From assembly GCA_910584935.1 (NCBI GenBank), contig CAJUDU010000051.1:1-17638 (forward strand): a stretch of DNA of 17,638 nucleotides, given 5' to 3'. The notes under the pieces are model-generated. The model worked only from the letters and a program-made list of their open reading frames with translations. It made no database searches and had not been told where the DNA came from. The first letter of the stretch is position 1. Each line of letters opens with the position of its first letter. This DNA comes from an uncultured Butyricicoccus sp. (lineage in GTDB: Bacteria > Bacillota > Clostridia > Oscillospirales > Butyricicoccaceae). This document shows, in pieces, positions 6,179-13,770 of the stretch. The position numbers and the translations under genes are program-made.

Positions 6179-7485
6179 TTTGGCTCCTTATTAGAACTGC
6201 TGCGCGGTTTCCGTCGGATTTTTAAAGAAACCCCGGTTTCTTCCGAAGGTTTTTCGGTCGGGAAGGGTACCGATTTATGGGTATCTGGATCAATATGGTC
6301 GGTATAAAAATAAGATGCTGTTTTGACAGGCAGTTTTTTATCGCTCAGTGAACGGTCAATCAAACTGGAAATCAAGCTGTACAGCACCGCAAACAGCGGC
6401 ACACCAATCACCATACCGACAAACCCGAATAATCCGCCACCGATTAAAATAGCAAACATAACCCAAAAACTAGAAAGCCCTGTGGAATCCCCAAGGATTT
6501 TGGGGCCAAGAATATTTCCATCAAATTGCTGAAGCACCAGGATAAAGATGATAAAATACAAACATTGCATTGGGTCAACCATCAGCACAAGGAACGAGCA
6601 GGGGACAGCGCCAATAAATGGGCCAAAAAACGGGATAAAATTAGTGATACCGATAATCACGCTAATCAGCACAACATAAGGCATACTGAAAAAGCTCATA
6701 AATACAAAGGTAATCATACCGATAATCAGGGAATCCAGCAGTTTGCCTGTGATAAACCCGCCAAATACCCGATGGATAAACCGGGTATTTTTTATGAACA
6801 AATTTGCGTGTTCGGTGCTAAAAATGCTGTATGCAGCTTTTTTAGCCTGCGCGGCAAATAAATCCTTGCTATTTAGGATATAAATCGCAATAATAATGCC
6901 CACGACAACATTTTTCAGCATATTGACGGTACCCATCAAACTGCCGCCCATCACCATAATCAGGGAAGGCAGCATGGAATCCTGAATCCATCTAACAATC
7001 CAGTCTGAAAAGTCATTATAAACGTGCATCAGGGCGCCTTGGATATCCGGGCTGGTTTGCAGGAAATTCTCTAACCATGCGGAAATTTGCGCTGGATAGT
7101 CTGGCATGGAATAAGTCAGGCTTAAAATACTGGCTGCAAGCTGTGGCAGCACCATATAAAGCAGTGCCGCGACCAAGACAATCAGCAGCATGACACTGGC
7201 AATGCTGGAAATCATTTTTGACCATGCGGCAGCCCGTTTTGAAGATTTTAGCATACGGGTAAGGGCAGGGCGCAATTTTTTGAAAAGCGCATTATAAATG
7301 GGCAGCAAAAAATAAGCAACAACCGCACCATAAATGAATGGCTTTAAAATATCAATAAATTTTCCAATGGCAGAGAACAACCCCTGCATCTTAAAAATCG
7401 AGAAAAAGAAACAAATGCTTGCAATAATAACAACAAAAGCAGTCAGCCCCCATTTGAAATAGGGGCTTTGGGAGGATTTTTTCAT
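6175..7485 (-). CDS. AI-2E-family permease (PerM/YtvI-like)
   Basis: A 436-residue polytopic membrane protein. Hydrophobic segments occur at the N-terminus (LTAFVVIIASICFFFS), then GAVVAYFLLPIYNALFKKL, a central pair near SVMLLIVLVAALLYMVLP, and five or so in the C-terminal half, including LLDSLIIGMITFVFMSFFSM, GITNFIPFFGPFIGAVP and GLFGFVGMVIGVPLFAVLYS. The motifs TNFIPFFGPFIGAVP and GxVGMVIGVP are hallmarks of the AI-2E transporter family. Despite the name, family members include an AI-2 exporter, sodium/proton antiporters and sporulation proteins, so the cargo is unknown. GGAGGCG lies in front of the ATG at 7485. A basic soluble C-terminal tail (KIRRKPRSSSNKEPK) follows. It overlaps the exported zinc-site protein, which suggests they act together. 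Confidence 0.9.
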   Translation of the reverse strand: MKKSSQSPYFKWGLTAFVVIIASICFFFSIFKMQGLFSAIGKFIDILKPFIYGAVVAYFLLPIYNALFKKLRPALTRMLKSSKRAAAWSKMISSIASVMLLIVLVAALLYMVLPQLAASILSLTYSMPDYPAQISAWLENFLQTSPDIQGALMHVYNDFSDWIVRWIQDSMLPSLIMVMGGSLMGTVNMLKNVVVGIIIAIYILNSKDLFAAQAKKAAYSIFSTEHANLFIKNTRFIHRVFGGFITGKLLDSLIIGMITFVFMSFFSMPYVVLISVIIGITNFIPFFGPFIGAVPCSFLVLMVDPMQCLYFIIFILVLQQFDGNILGPKILGDSTGLSSFWVMFAILIGGGLFGFVGMVIGVPLFAVLYSLISSLIDRSLSDKKLPVKTASYFYTDHIDPDTHKSVPFPTEKPSEETGVSLKIRRKPRSSSNKEPK

Positions 7486-7518
7486 GATAGCGCCTCCAAA
7501 AGGGATTATATGGGGAAA

Positions 7519-7547
7519 CCGCTGATGCAGGGCGGTTGCACCAGCGG
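7519..7547 (-). terminator. Hairpin between two membrane-protein genes, stronger on minus strand
   Basis: Read on the minus strand, CCGCTGGTGCA and TGCATCAGCGG form an 11-bp stem with a G-U pair and a 7-base loop; on the plus strand the same position is an A-C mismatch. Only TTT follows, so termination would be partial. It lies between the small membrane protein gene and the permease gene and may reduce read-through. Confidence 0.45.
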
Positions 7548-7558
7548 CAAAAAAGAAA

Positions 7559-7903
7559 TTATTCGTCGTTATCGCTCAGGAAAAGGCGCCAAATCAAATA
7601 AATATACGATGCAACAAAGCTAAAGAAAAGGAATACGCGGAAACGCTTAAAGAATTTTGAAAACTGTGCACCCAGCCAAACGCCAAAACTCAGCAGGCAA
7701 ACTTTGCAGACTGCAAAATCAAACGGAGAAAAACCACGTGCTTTTTCGCGGGAATAGTTCAGCAAATCATCGGCACGGGCAAGCAGTTCGCCAGCCTGCC
7801 CACGCATTACAGCAACTTGGGCAAGGATTGCGTCACGGTCAATCTGGGATGGGTCAAGGCGTGTGCGGATAGAGGACCAATAGTCTTTAAAACAACATTT
7901 CAT
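7559..7903 (-). CDS. Small membrane protein with cytoplasmic helical head
   Basis: A 114-residue protein that I do not recognise. Residues 1-60 are polar and helical (VMRGQAGELLARADDLLNYS), and two hydrophobic segments follow at about 62-80 and 88-107, with a basic link (KFFKRFRV) and an acidic end. AAAAAGGAGCG stands well before the ATG at 7903, so the start is good. Its gene lies 73 bases upstream of the permease gene on the same strand, separated by a hairpin. No enzymatic motif is seen. Confidence 0.65.
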   Translation of the reverse strand: MKCCFKDYWSSIRTRLDPSQIDRDAILAQVAVMRGQAGELLARADDLLNYSREKARGFSPFDFAVCKVCLLSFGVWLGAQFSKFFKRFRVFLFFSFVASYIYLIWRLFLSDNDE

Positions 7904-7961
7904 GAAATTTTCGCTCCTTTTTTATCATAAAATTAGGCTGATAGACAACACAAACATCAAG

Positions 7962-8561
7962 TTATTTTGCTTTCGCACTGCTGCACGGCAGGCAGCCGAA
8001 AGGGCTGATTTGCCCGAGTTGTATGCCAAGCTGGCGCGCCAACGCTTCCACGCTCTGGCAACCAGACTGCTCCAGCGCATGGCGCAGGATAAGCCCGCAG
8101 GCATGGGCGTCCGAACCAGCTTCATGATGGTTCAGCGGGATATGCAAAGCGGCGGAAACAGTATCCAGCTTATGGTTTTCCAAATCGGGCCATAACTTTT
8201 GGGATACTTTCACTGTGCAGATATACTGGCAGTGTGGCAAAGGGATATGATAAAATTCCAAACATTTGCGCAGTACGGCCGTATCAAACACCGCATTATG
8301 GCAGACCAGGATGTGGTGGTCAATATCTTGTTTGATTTGCTGCCAAAGTGTGCTGAAATCCGGCGCATCGGTCAGCATACTGCGGCGGATGCCATGGATT
8401 TTAATATTATACCAGTGGAACGCGCCAACAGAATCCGGCGGGCGGATGAGCCGCACATATTGCCGCACCGGTATATTATTTTCAAAAACAGAAACACCAA
8501 TGGAACAAGCACTGGTATAGTATGCGTTGCCAGTTTCAAAATCAATCGCAGTATAATTCAT
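7962..8561 (-). CDS. DEDDh 3'-5' exonuclease, DNA polymerase III epsilon-like
   Basis: A 199-residue exonuclease that would degrade DNA or RNA ends with two metal ions. Catalytic residues can be placed: D7 and E9 in AIDFETGN, D93 in CHNAVFD, and H146 with D151 in HHEAGSDAHAC, the DEDDh order. The rest of the fold is typical (SIGVSVFENN, LDTVSAAL). After about residue 165 a short tail (ARQLGIQLGQISPFGC) is present, as in stand-alone epsilon-like proteins of Firmicutes. Its ATG overlaps the stop of the DUF2461 gene (ATGA), so both come from one message. Role in repair or RNA turnover cannot be decided. Confidence 0.92.
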   Translation of the reverse strand: MNYTAIDFETGNAYYTSACSIGVSVFENNIPVRQYVRLIRPPDSVGAFHWYNIKIHGIRRSMLTDAPDFSTLWQQIKQDIDHHILVCHNAVFDTAVLRKCLEFYHIPLPHCQYICTVKVSQKLWPDLENHKLDTVSAALHIPLNHHEAGSDAHACGLILRHALEQSGCQSVEALARQLGIQLGQISPFGCLPCSSAKAK

Positions 8562-9286
8562 GTTTCACCTCCGAGCTGTGCCCGCCCGCGCAACACACAT
8601 AAAAAATGGTAAAATGGTGCAGTCTGTTTGAAAGCCGCCAGCATCGGCTGGACAAAAGAACCATCCCATAATGGGGTATAATCTTTTGTTTCAGCAAATT
8701 GCAGTCCAAGCTGTTTGCGGTTCAGCCATGGCTGATATATTTCTGGCGCATCGGGAAAACGGGAGCGTTTATAAAGCTCACCTTCCAGTGTAAACACATC
8801 GCAGCGCTCCACAGCCGCATAGGCTTCCAAAAAAAGTTTATCTTTTTTGCGAATCATATCGCGGGCAATTTCCATTTCTCCTTTGCCATAACCGCCAAAG
8901 CAGCCATAGCCCCAATATTCTGGCGCAACTTCCATATAATAGAAAGGTGGGCAATCATATTGGTTCATTTTTGGGCGGCGGAAATACAGCCATATATTTG
9001 CGCGGTATAATGTTTTATCTTTGGTATAGCGGGTATCGCGCCGGATACGGGAAACCATACGCGATGGTGTTGTGACAAACAGCGGGTCGATTTGCTGCAT
9101 ATCTGGCGTCATACGCTGGCACAGCGCTTGGAATGGCAAAGACATTTGCTGGCGGATTTCTTGTTTGTGCGCTTCATAAAAATCTTTGCTGTCCATCAAG
9201 CGGTTTTGAATCAGCAGATCCAGCCCTTCGGACTGAAACCCGGTAAATGTAAGTTCTTTCATGCGGGGGCAAGTTCGTCCTTCCAT
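8558..9286 (-). CDS. DUF2461 family protein
   Basis: A 242-residue cytoplasmic protein of the DUF2461 (TIGR02453-type) family, function unknown. Family features: a GFQSEGLDLLIQNRLMDSKD start with K-D-F-Y-E-A-H, PSRMVSRIRRDTRYTKDKTL in the middle (the conserved R-x-x-R-D-x-R-F/Y-x-x-D-K-x-P/T-Y), then FYYMEVAPEYWGYGCFGGYG. The first ATG (9286) has no good ribosome binding site and would leave a leader of only a few bases from the promoter upstream; the ATG at 9262, giving MKELTFTGF, agrees better with family starts, with GGAAGG at 9284-9279 rather far away. I keep the longer form but the shorter is possible. Confidence 0.85.
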   Translation of the reverse strand: MEGRTCPRMKELTFTGFQSEGLDLLIQNRLMDSKDFYEAHKQEIRQQMSLPFQALCQRMTPDMQQIDPLFVTTPSRMVSRIRRDTRYTKDKTLYRANIWLYFRRPKMNQYDCPPFYYMEVAPEYWGYGCFGGYGKGEMEIARDMIRKKDKLFLEAYAAVERCDVFTLEGELYKRSRFPDAPEIYQPWLNRKQLGLQFAETKDYTPLWDGSFVQPMLAAFKQTAPFYHFLCVLRGRAQLGGET

Positions 9287-9300
9287 AGGATTCTTTCTTT

Positions 9301-9329
9301 ATTGTATCCTGTTTTTCGGTTCTCTGCAA
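9301..9329 (-). promoter_or_regulatory. Probable promoter of the DUF2461-exonuclease pair
   Basis: On the minus strand TTGCAG (9329-9324) and TACAAT (9306-9301) are 17 bases apart. The -10 is good, the -35 partial. It lies directly after the luxS terminator, as expected for a new transcription unit. Confidence 0.5.
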
Positions 9330-9380
9330 GAGGATTGACAGCAGAAGATAAAAAGTTTTCAGAGAAACGGCACAGACAGC

Positions 9381-9419
9381 AAAAAAGGGAGGAGGTTCTC
9401 AAACGGAACCTGCTCCCCC
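9381..9419 (-). terminator. Rho-independent terminator of luxS
   Basis: On the minus strand GGGAGCAGGTTC and GAACCTCCTCCC form a 12-bp stem with one mismatch and a short loop, followed by six T (9386-9381). It begins 10 bases after the luxS stop and ends the guaB-luxS transcript. Confidence 0.92.
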
Positions 9420-9428
9420 TCTGCTGGT

Positions 9429-9887
9429 TTATGATTTGTAAACAAGATCAGCCTCTGTCCAGCCGTCCAACACTGGTATCATAGACGCTGCAATTTTCCG
9501 TGCGCCTTCCAAGTCCTGAAGCAGATAGTTGCCGCATTCAATACGGGAAGCGCCAGGGATATCACCTTCATACGCGGCGATAAATGCCATAGATTCCTGT
9601 ACCAGCGCGATAGCGTCTGCCGGGGGCAAGTCACGCACCAGAAAATAAAATCCGGTCATACAGCCCATGGGGCCGCAGTAAATAATATGTGCGGCAAAAC
9701 GGCTGTTGCGCGTATAGGTGGCAAACAGGTGCTCAAAGCTGTGGCTGGCAGCCGGCTGCAAATAAACGCCGCCATTGGGGCGCACCATGCGGATATCATA
9801 AGTGGTGATATCGCCGTCAATGCGGGATGTATACATTCCAGGGGTCAGCAAATCATGGTTGACCTCAAAGCTGGCAATCCGTTTCAT
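9429..9887 (-). CDS. luxS: S-ribosylhomocysteine lyase
   Basis: LuxS cleaves S-ribosylhomocysteine into homocysteine and the AI-2 precursor DPD, part of the activated methyl cycle. The 152-residue length is normal. Metal ligands are seen as H49 and H53 in HSFEH and C118 in ECGNY; E52 and the catalytic C76 in GPMGCMTGFY are present, as is RMVRPN after the first strand. AAGGAG directly follows the guaB stop and lies 13 bases before the ATG, slightly far. The gene is 20 bases downstream of guaB, so the two share a promoter; linking SAM-cycle detoxification to purine synthesis is plausible because SAM and GTP both draw on nucleotide pools, but this is inference. Confidence 0.96.
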   Translation of the reverse strand: MKRIASFEVNHDLLTPGMYTSRIDGDITTYDIRMVRPNGGVYLQPAASHSFEHLFATYTRNSRFAAHIIYCGPMGCMTGFYFLVRDLPPADAIALVQESMAFIAAYEGDIPGASRIECGNYLLQDLEGARKIAASMIPVLDGWTEADLVYKS

Positions 9888-9907
9888 AAGGGAAAATCCG
9901 CTCCTTT

Positions 9908-11413
9908 TTATTTCGCAGAAATTGCACTGTCTTTCAGCACAACATCATGTGCGCCGCCTTCAACGATAGAGGTGGCAGAAACAAGGGTAATTTTTGCATT
10001 CTGCTGCAAATCCGGGATGCTCAGCGAACCACAGTTGCACATAGTAGAACGCACTTTGTTAAGGGTAAGGGTTACGTTGTCATGCAGTGAACCTGCATAT
10101 GGCACATAAGAATCAACGCCTTCTTCAAAGGACAGTTTTTTATCACCGCCCATATCATAGCGCTGCCAGTTGCGGGCACGTGCGGAGCCTTCGCCCCAAT
10201 ATTCCTTCATAAAGGTACCACCAACATTGACTTTATTGGTCGGCGATTCATCAAACCGGGAGAAATAACGCCCTAACATACAGAAATCTGCGCCCATAGC
10301 AAGCGCAAGGGTAATATGGTAATCGTGTACAATGCCGCCATCCGAACAGATGGGAATATAAACGCCAGTTTCACGGAAATATTCATCACGGGCAGCTGCA
10401 ACTTCAATGGTAGCAGTTGCTTGTCCGCGTCCAATGCCTTTCTGTTCACGGGTGATGCAGATAGAACCGCCGCCAATGCCGATTTTGACAAAATCCGCGC
10501 CAGCTTCGGCAAGGAAGCGGAAACCATCGCGGTCAACCACATTGCCTGCGCCAACTTTAACCGTATCGCCGTAATTTTCACGGATCCATTTCAGGGTACG
10601 GCTTTGCCATTCAGAGAAGCCTTCTGAAGAGTCGATACACAGCACATCAGCGCCTGCGGCAACCAGCGCGGGAACACGTTCCGCATAGTCGCGAGTATTG
10701 ATGCCTGCGCCAACGATATAACGTTTATCGCTGTCCAGTAATTCTAATGTATTGGTTTTATGGGAATCATAGTCTTTTCGGAATACCATATAAACCAAAT
10801 GCTGATTTTCATCAACCAGCGGCAGGGCATTCAGCTTGTGATCCCAAATGATATCATTTGCGGTTTTCAGGGTAGTATCTGCCGGAGCAGTGATTAGCTT
10901 GTCAAACGGGGTCATAAAATCAATGACTTTTTCATCTGTGGACATACGGGACACACGGTAATCCCGGCTGGTGACAATGCCGAGCAGTTTGCCAGTTGCG
11001 GTGCCGTCATCAGTGACAGCCATGGTGGAATGCCCTGTCTGTTCTTTGAGCGCCAAGACATCTGCAAGAGTCATATCCGGCGTAATATTGGAATCGGAAA
11101 CAATAAAACCAGCTTTATAGGCTTTGACACGGGCAACCATTGCGGCTTCGCTTGCAATCGACTGAGAACCATAAATAAAGGAAATGCCGCCTTCTTTCGC
11201 AAGTGCAATTGCCATATTATCATCGGATACGGCTTGCATAATCGCGGAAACAAGCGGGATGTTGGCATATAAGGGAGATGTTTCGCCTTTTTTAAATTTC
11301 ACAATGGGGGTACGCAGACTGACATTTGCTGGCATACATTCTGCGGAGGAATATCCGGGCACCAGAAGATATTCACTAAACGTGCGAGAAGGTTCGGAAA
11401 AATAAAATGCCAT
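9908..11413 (-). CDS. guaB: Inosine-5'-monophosphate dehydrogenase
   Basis: IMPDH oxidises IMP to XMP with NAD+, the committed step to GMP. The 501-residue protein has a split (beta/alpha)8 barrel, with a pair of CBS domains inserted at about 105-215 (FIVSDSNITPDMTLADVLAL, then VIDFMTPFDKLITAPAD). The catalytic loop is IGIGGGSICITREQKGIGRG, with C319 as nucleophile, and the flap region shows KEYWGEGSARARNWQRYDMG with the Arg/Tyr part. The loop and flap differ from the common form (GPGSICTTR and YRGMGS), placing the enzyme in a divergent subgroup seen in anaerobic Firmicutes as I recall. AAAAGGAG precedes the ATG by 8 bases. The long ending (SIVEGGAHDVVLKDSAISAK) is also typical of that group. 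Confidence 0.93.
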   Translation of the reverse strand: MAFYFSEPSRTFSEYLLVPGYSSAECMPANVSLRTPIVKFKKGETSPLYANIPLVSAIMQAVSDDNMAIALAKEGGISFIYGSQSIASEAAMVARVKAYKAGFIVSDSNITPDMTLADVLALKEQTGHSTMAVTDDGTATGKLLGIVTSRDYRVSRMSTDEKVIDFMTPFDKLITAPADTTLKTANDIIWDHKLNALPLVDENQHLVYMVFRKDYDSHKTNTLELLDSDKRYIVGAGINTRDYAERVPALVAAGADVLCIDSSEGFSEWQSRTLKWIRENYGDTVKVGAGNVVDRDGFRFLAEAGADFVKIGIGGGSICITREQKGIGRGQATATIEVAAARDEYFRETGVYIPICSDGGIVHDYHITLALAMGADFCMLGRYFSRFDESPTNKVNVGGTFMKEYWGEGSARARNWQRYDMGGDKKLSFEEGVDSYVPYAGSLHDNVTLTLNKVRSTMCNCGSLSIPDLQQNAKITLVSATSIVEGGAHDVVLKDSAISAK

Positions 11414-11462
11414 ATTTGATGCTCCTTTTCAATCTTTTCTAGACCATTCATGTATTTTATCT

Positions 11463-11492
11463 ATTATACTCCTGATGCACCGAAGAAGTAAA
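11463..11492 (-). promoter_or_regulatory. guaB-luxS promoter
   Basis: On the minus strand TTTACT (11492-11487) and TATAAT (11468-11463) are separated by 18 bases. The -10 is consensus. The leader to the guaB ATG is about 45 bases. No riboswitch-like structure is visible in it. Confidence 0.6.
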
Positions 11493-11586
11493 CCTGCGGA
11501 TTGCAAGAGAATTAGAACAAAAAACACAAGATTTCTATGCAATGCGCGCAAATCCCTGCGGTTGTATTTTGCTGTGCTCAAAGCGC

Positions 11587-12642
11587 TTATGGCTTATGCA
11601 GCACACATCGCCTGCCGGTTTGTTGATAGCAGCGGAAACAGCCATAACAGCCACGGCAGGCAGAAATACCGCCATCCCGGATGCGGCGGATAAAATCGGG
11701 CTGGCAGATAAACGGACGTGCCGCAGAAACCAGCGCCATGCCCGCGTCTAACGCAGCTTGCATCATATCGCGGCTGTGCAGCCCGCCAACGAGGATCAGC
11801 GGGGGGATATCCGGAAGCGCAGCCAATGTTTTTGCCTGTTCGAGGTAATAAGACTGCGCTTCCGGCGGCTGGGCAGCAAAGTCATAACCGGAAAGCTCTG
11901 CCGCGGCAATGCCTTGGCTTTGCGCAAAGCGCAGCATATCCATAAGGGCAGGGGAAAAGCCTGCATCCTGCCCACGGATATTGACATGGAGCTTCAGCAG
12001 GACGGGATAATCTGTGCCAACAGCCTTTCTGACCTTCATGATGGTTTCCCGCACAATCCGGAAACGGTTTTCGGCATTGCCGCCATATTCATCCATGCGT
12101 TCATTGGTTTGCGGGTCGATAAATTCAGAAAACAGATAGCCATGCGCGCAATGTATTTGTATGCCGTCATAGCCGGCTTCTTTGGCCCGGATTGCGGCGG
12201 ATGCAAAATAATCCTGGATCTGCAAAATCTCCGTCTTAGAAAGGGCGTATGCTTGAATCCCAGGCTTATAAGCAAGCGGGCTGGGGGCGGCAGGCGTGCC
12301 GCCAATCACATCTGGCGGGCAAAGCCCGCCGGAATGGTTAAGCTGCTGTACAATCGTACCACCGTGGCGGTGTACCAGTGCGGTCAGCGCCTGCTGTGAT
12401 GGGATAAAACGGTCATCGTACATACCATTTTGGCGCGGGTCATTGCGCCCTTCTGGGCAGACACAGGCATGACCTGTAATAATCAGCCCAACATCATTTT
12501 CCGCAAGCTGCTGATAGATTTGCATTTGCATATCTGACACCGTGCCGTCCGGGTTGCCTGCGTAATCATTTGTCGCGGAACGACAAATGCGATTGCGCAA
12601 ACGCAGCCTACCAACTGTACAGGGGACAAATAAATCTTTCAT
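11587..12642 (-). CDS. OYE-like NADH:flavin oxidoreductase with C-terminal Cys cluster
   Basis: A 351-residue flavoenzyme with the FMN barrel of the Old Yellow Enzyme/2,4-dienoyl-CoA reductase family: LFVPCTVGRLRLRNRICRSA at the start, QQLNHSGG, then KEAGYDGIQIHCAHGYLFSE followed by FIDPQTNERMDEYGG, and a phosphate-binding region VGGLHSRDMMQAALDAGMAL. It stops after the barrel, so the C-terminal FAD/NAD domains of dienoyl-CoA reductase are lacking. The end has five cysteines (CRGCYGCFRC and then C after seven residues), in the place where larger relatives bind a 4Fe-4S cluster. Its ATG overlaps the hydrolase stop (ATGA). Substrate is unknown: an enoate, enone or dienoyl-CoA reduction is usual for relatives. 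Confidence 0.88.
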   Translation of the reverse strand: MKDLFVPCTVGRLRLRNRICRSATNDYAGNPDGTVSDMQMQIYQQLAENDVGLIITGHACVCPEGRNDPRQNGMYDDRFIPSQQALTALVHRHGGTIVQQLNHSGGLCPPDVIGGTPAAPSPLAYKPGIQAYALSKTEILQIQDYFASAAIRAKEAGYDGIQIHCAHGYLFSEFIDPQTNERMDEYGGNAENRFRIVRETIMKVRKAVGTDYPVLLKLHVNIRGQDAGFSPALMDMLRFAQSQGIAAAELSGYDFAAQPPEAQSYYLEQAKTLAALPDIPPLILVGGLHSRDMMQAALDAGMALVSAARPFICQPDFIRRIRDGGISACRGCYGCFRCYQQTGRRCVLHKP

Positions 12643-13376
12643 GAGAAATCCTCCAGCAAAAAACGCATTACCGCAAGGTTAAACTGGGCAGGCAGCTTTG
12701 CAGCGCAGAAATGGTCGCCGCCTGGGATGCGGTACAGCCTGCCATGCGGCAGGCAAAGCGCAATGCGCCAGGAATGCTGGTCAAACACCATATCATTTTC
12801 TCCGGCAATGACCAAAGTGTGTGCTGTAATCCGGCGCAAATCTGCCCAATCTACGCCATAATCCCGTGCCATTAGTGCAAGCACATCAAATTTATGCCGG
12901 AACGCCGTTCCAAAGGGGCGGAGCACTGCCAATGCGCCAAGGACTGGGTATAGCGGGAGTTGAGTAGCAGGTTTGATGCCGGTCAGCATGTGGATATTTG
13001 CGCCATTGAGCACCAGTTTATCTACATGATTCGGATACTTGAGAGCAAATTTTATGGCAAGATTGCCGCCATCTGAAAAGCCTAAGATATGGGCGCATTC
13101 AAGCCCATATGCTTCAAAAACAGCTTTCAAATCGTCTGACATCCGGTCAAAATTCAGCCCATGGGTATCATAACCGGATTGTCCATGCCCACGGCTGTCT
13201 ACAGCAATGACGCGGAACCGTTGGGCGAAAACTGGGATTTGTCCAGCAAAATAATGACTGTCCTCCCCGTTTCCATGCAGCAGGACAAGCGGTTTGCCTT
13301 GCCCCCAAGTGTAACAGGCAATTTTAATATTTCCAGATCGCACAAATACCGGATGAGATGCAAAAGTGTTATCCAT
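12639..13376 (-). CDS. Alpha/beta hydrolase
   Basis: A 245-residue serine hydrolase, probably esterase-like, with a complete triad: nucleophile S101 in LGFSDGGN, acid D195 in AGENDMVFD, histidine H222 in GGDHF. The oxyanion region is LLHGNGEDSHYF (34-45), and VIAVDSRGHGQSG shows the conserved strand and turn. The nucleophile elbow is G-F-S-D-G rather than G-x-S-x-G with Met/Gln, a common variant. No signal peptide, so it acts in the cytoplasm. It overlaps the yjbQ-like gene by 8 bases upstream and the OYE gene by 4 bases downstream. Substrate cannot be told. Confidence 0.9.
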   Translation of the reverse strand: MDNTFASHPVFVRSGNIKIACYTWGQGKPLVLLHGNGEDSHYFAGQIPVFAQRFRVIAVDSRGHGQSGYDTHGLNFDRMSDDLKAVFEAYGLECAHILGFSDGGNLAIKFALKYPNHVDKLVLNGANIHMLTGIKPATQLPLYPVLGALAVLRPFGTAFRHKFDVLALMARDYGVDWADLRRITAHTLVIAGENDMVFDQHSWRIALCLPHGRLYRIPGGDHFCAAKLPAQFNLAVMRFLLEDFS

Positions 13377-13770
13377 CTGCCATCACCTTTACATAATAAC
13401 GGCGGGTGCGTGGCCCATCAAATTCACAGAAATAAATGCCTTGCCACATGCCAAGCAGCGGCTTGCCATCCTCAATCAGTATGGTTTCAGAAGCGCCGAC
13501 AGCAGAACATTTCAGGTGTGCATCCGAATTGCCTTCGCTGTGCTGGAAAACACGCCGGTCTGGGAAGGCTTCATCAAACCCAATTTCCAAATCATGCTGT
13601 ACATCTGGGTCAGCGTTTTCATTGATGGTAATTGCAGCTGTTGTATGCGGGCAGAATACCACGCAGATGCCCGACTGTACGCCAGATTCTGCAATCACAT
13701 TGCATACAGTATTCGTAATGTTTTGATAGCCTTGCCGCGCGGTATGCAAGGTAAATTTTTTTGTTTTCAT
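13369..13770 (-). CDS. YjbQ/UPF0047 family protein
   Basis: A 133-residue protein of the UPF0047 family; members are annotated as secondary thiamine-phosphate synthase enzymes because Escherichia coli YjbQ can support that step. Conserved features are CPHTTAAITINENADPDVQ, the motif SEGNSDAHLKCSAVGASETI, and LLGMWQGIYFCEFDGPRTRR, which covers the metal-binding His residues and the G-x-W-Q-x-I/V segment. Length is normal for the family. It overlaps the HD gene (ATGA at 13767-13770) and the hydrolase gene (8 bases). No thiamine gene is near, so the physiological role remains open. Confidence 0.93.
   Translation of the reverse strand: MKTKKFTLHTARQGYQNITNTVCNVIAESGVQSGICVVFCPHTTAAITINENADPDVQHDLEIGFDEAFPDRRVFQHSEGNSDAHLKCSAVGASETILIEDGKPLLGMWQGIYFCEFDGPRTRRYYVKVMADG

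Noticed and set aside
11758..12399. A 213-codon frame on the plus strand opposite the OYE gene
   Set aside because: Shadow of the flavoenzyme frame; no start signals or recognisable motif.
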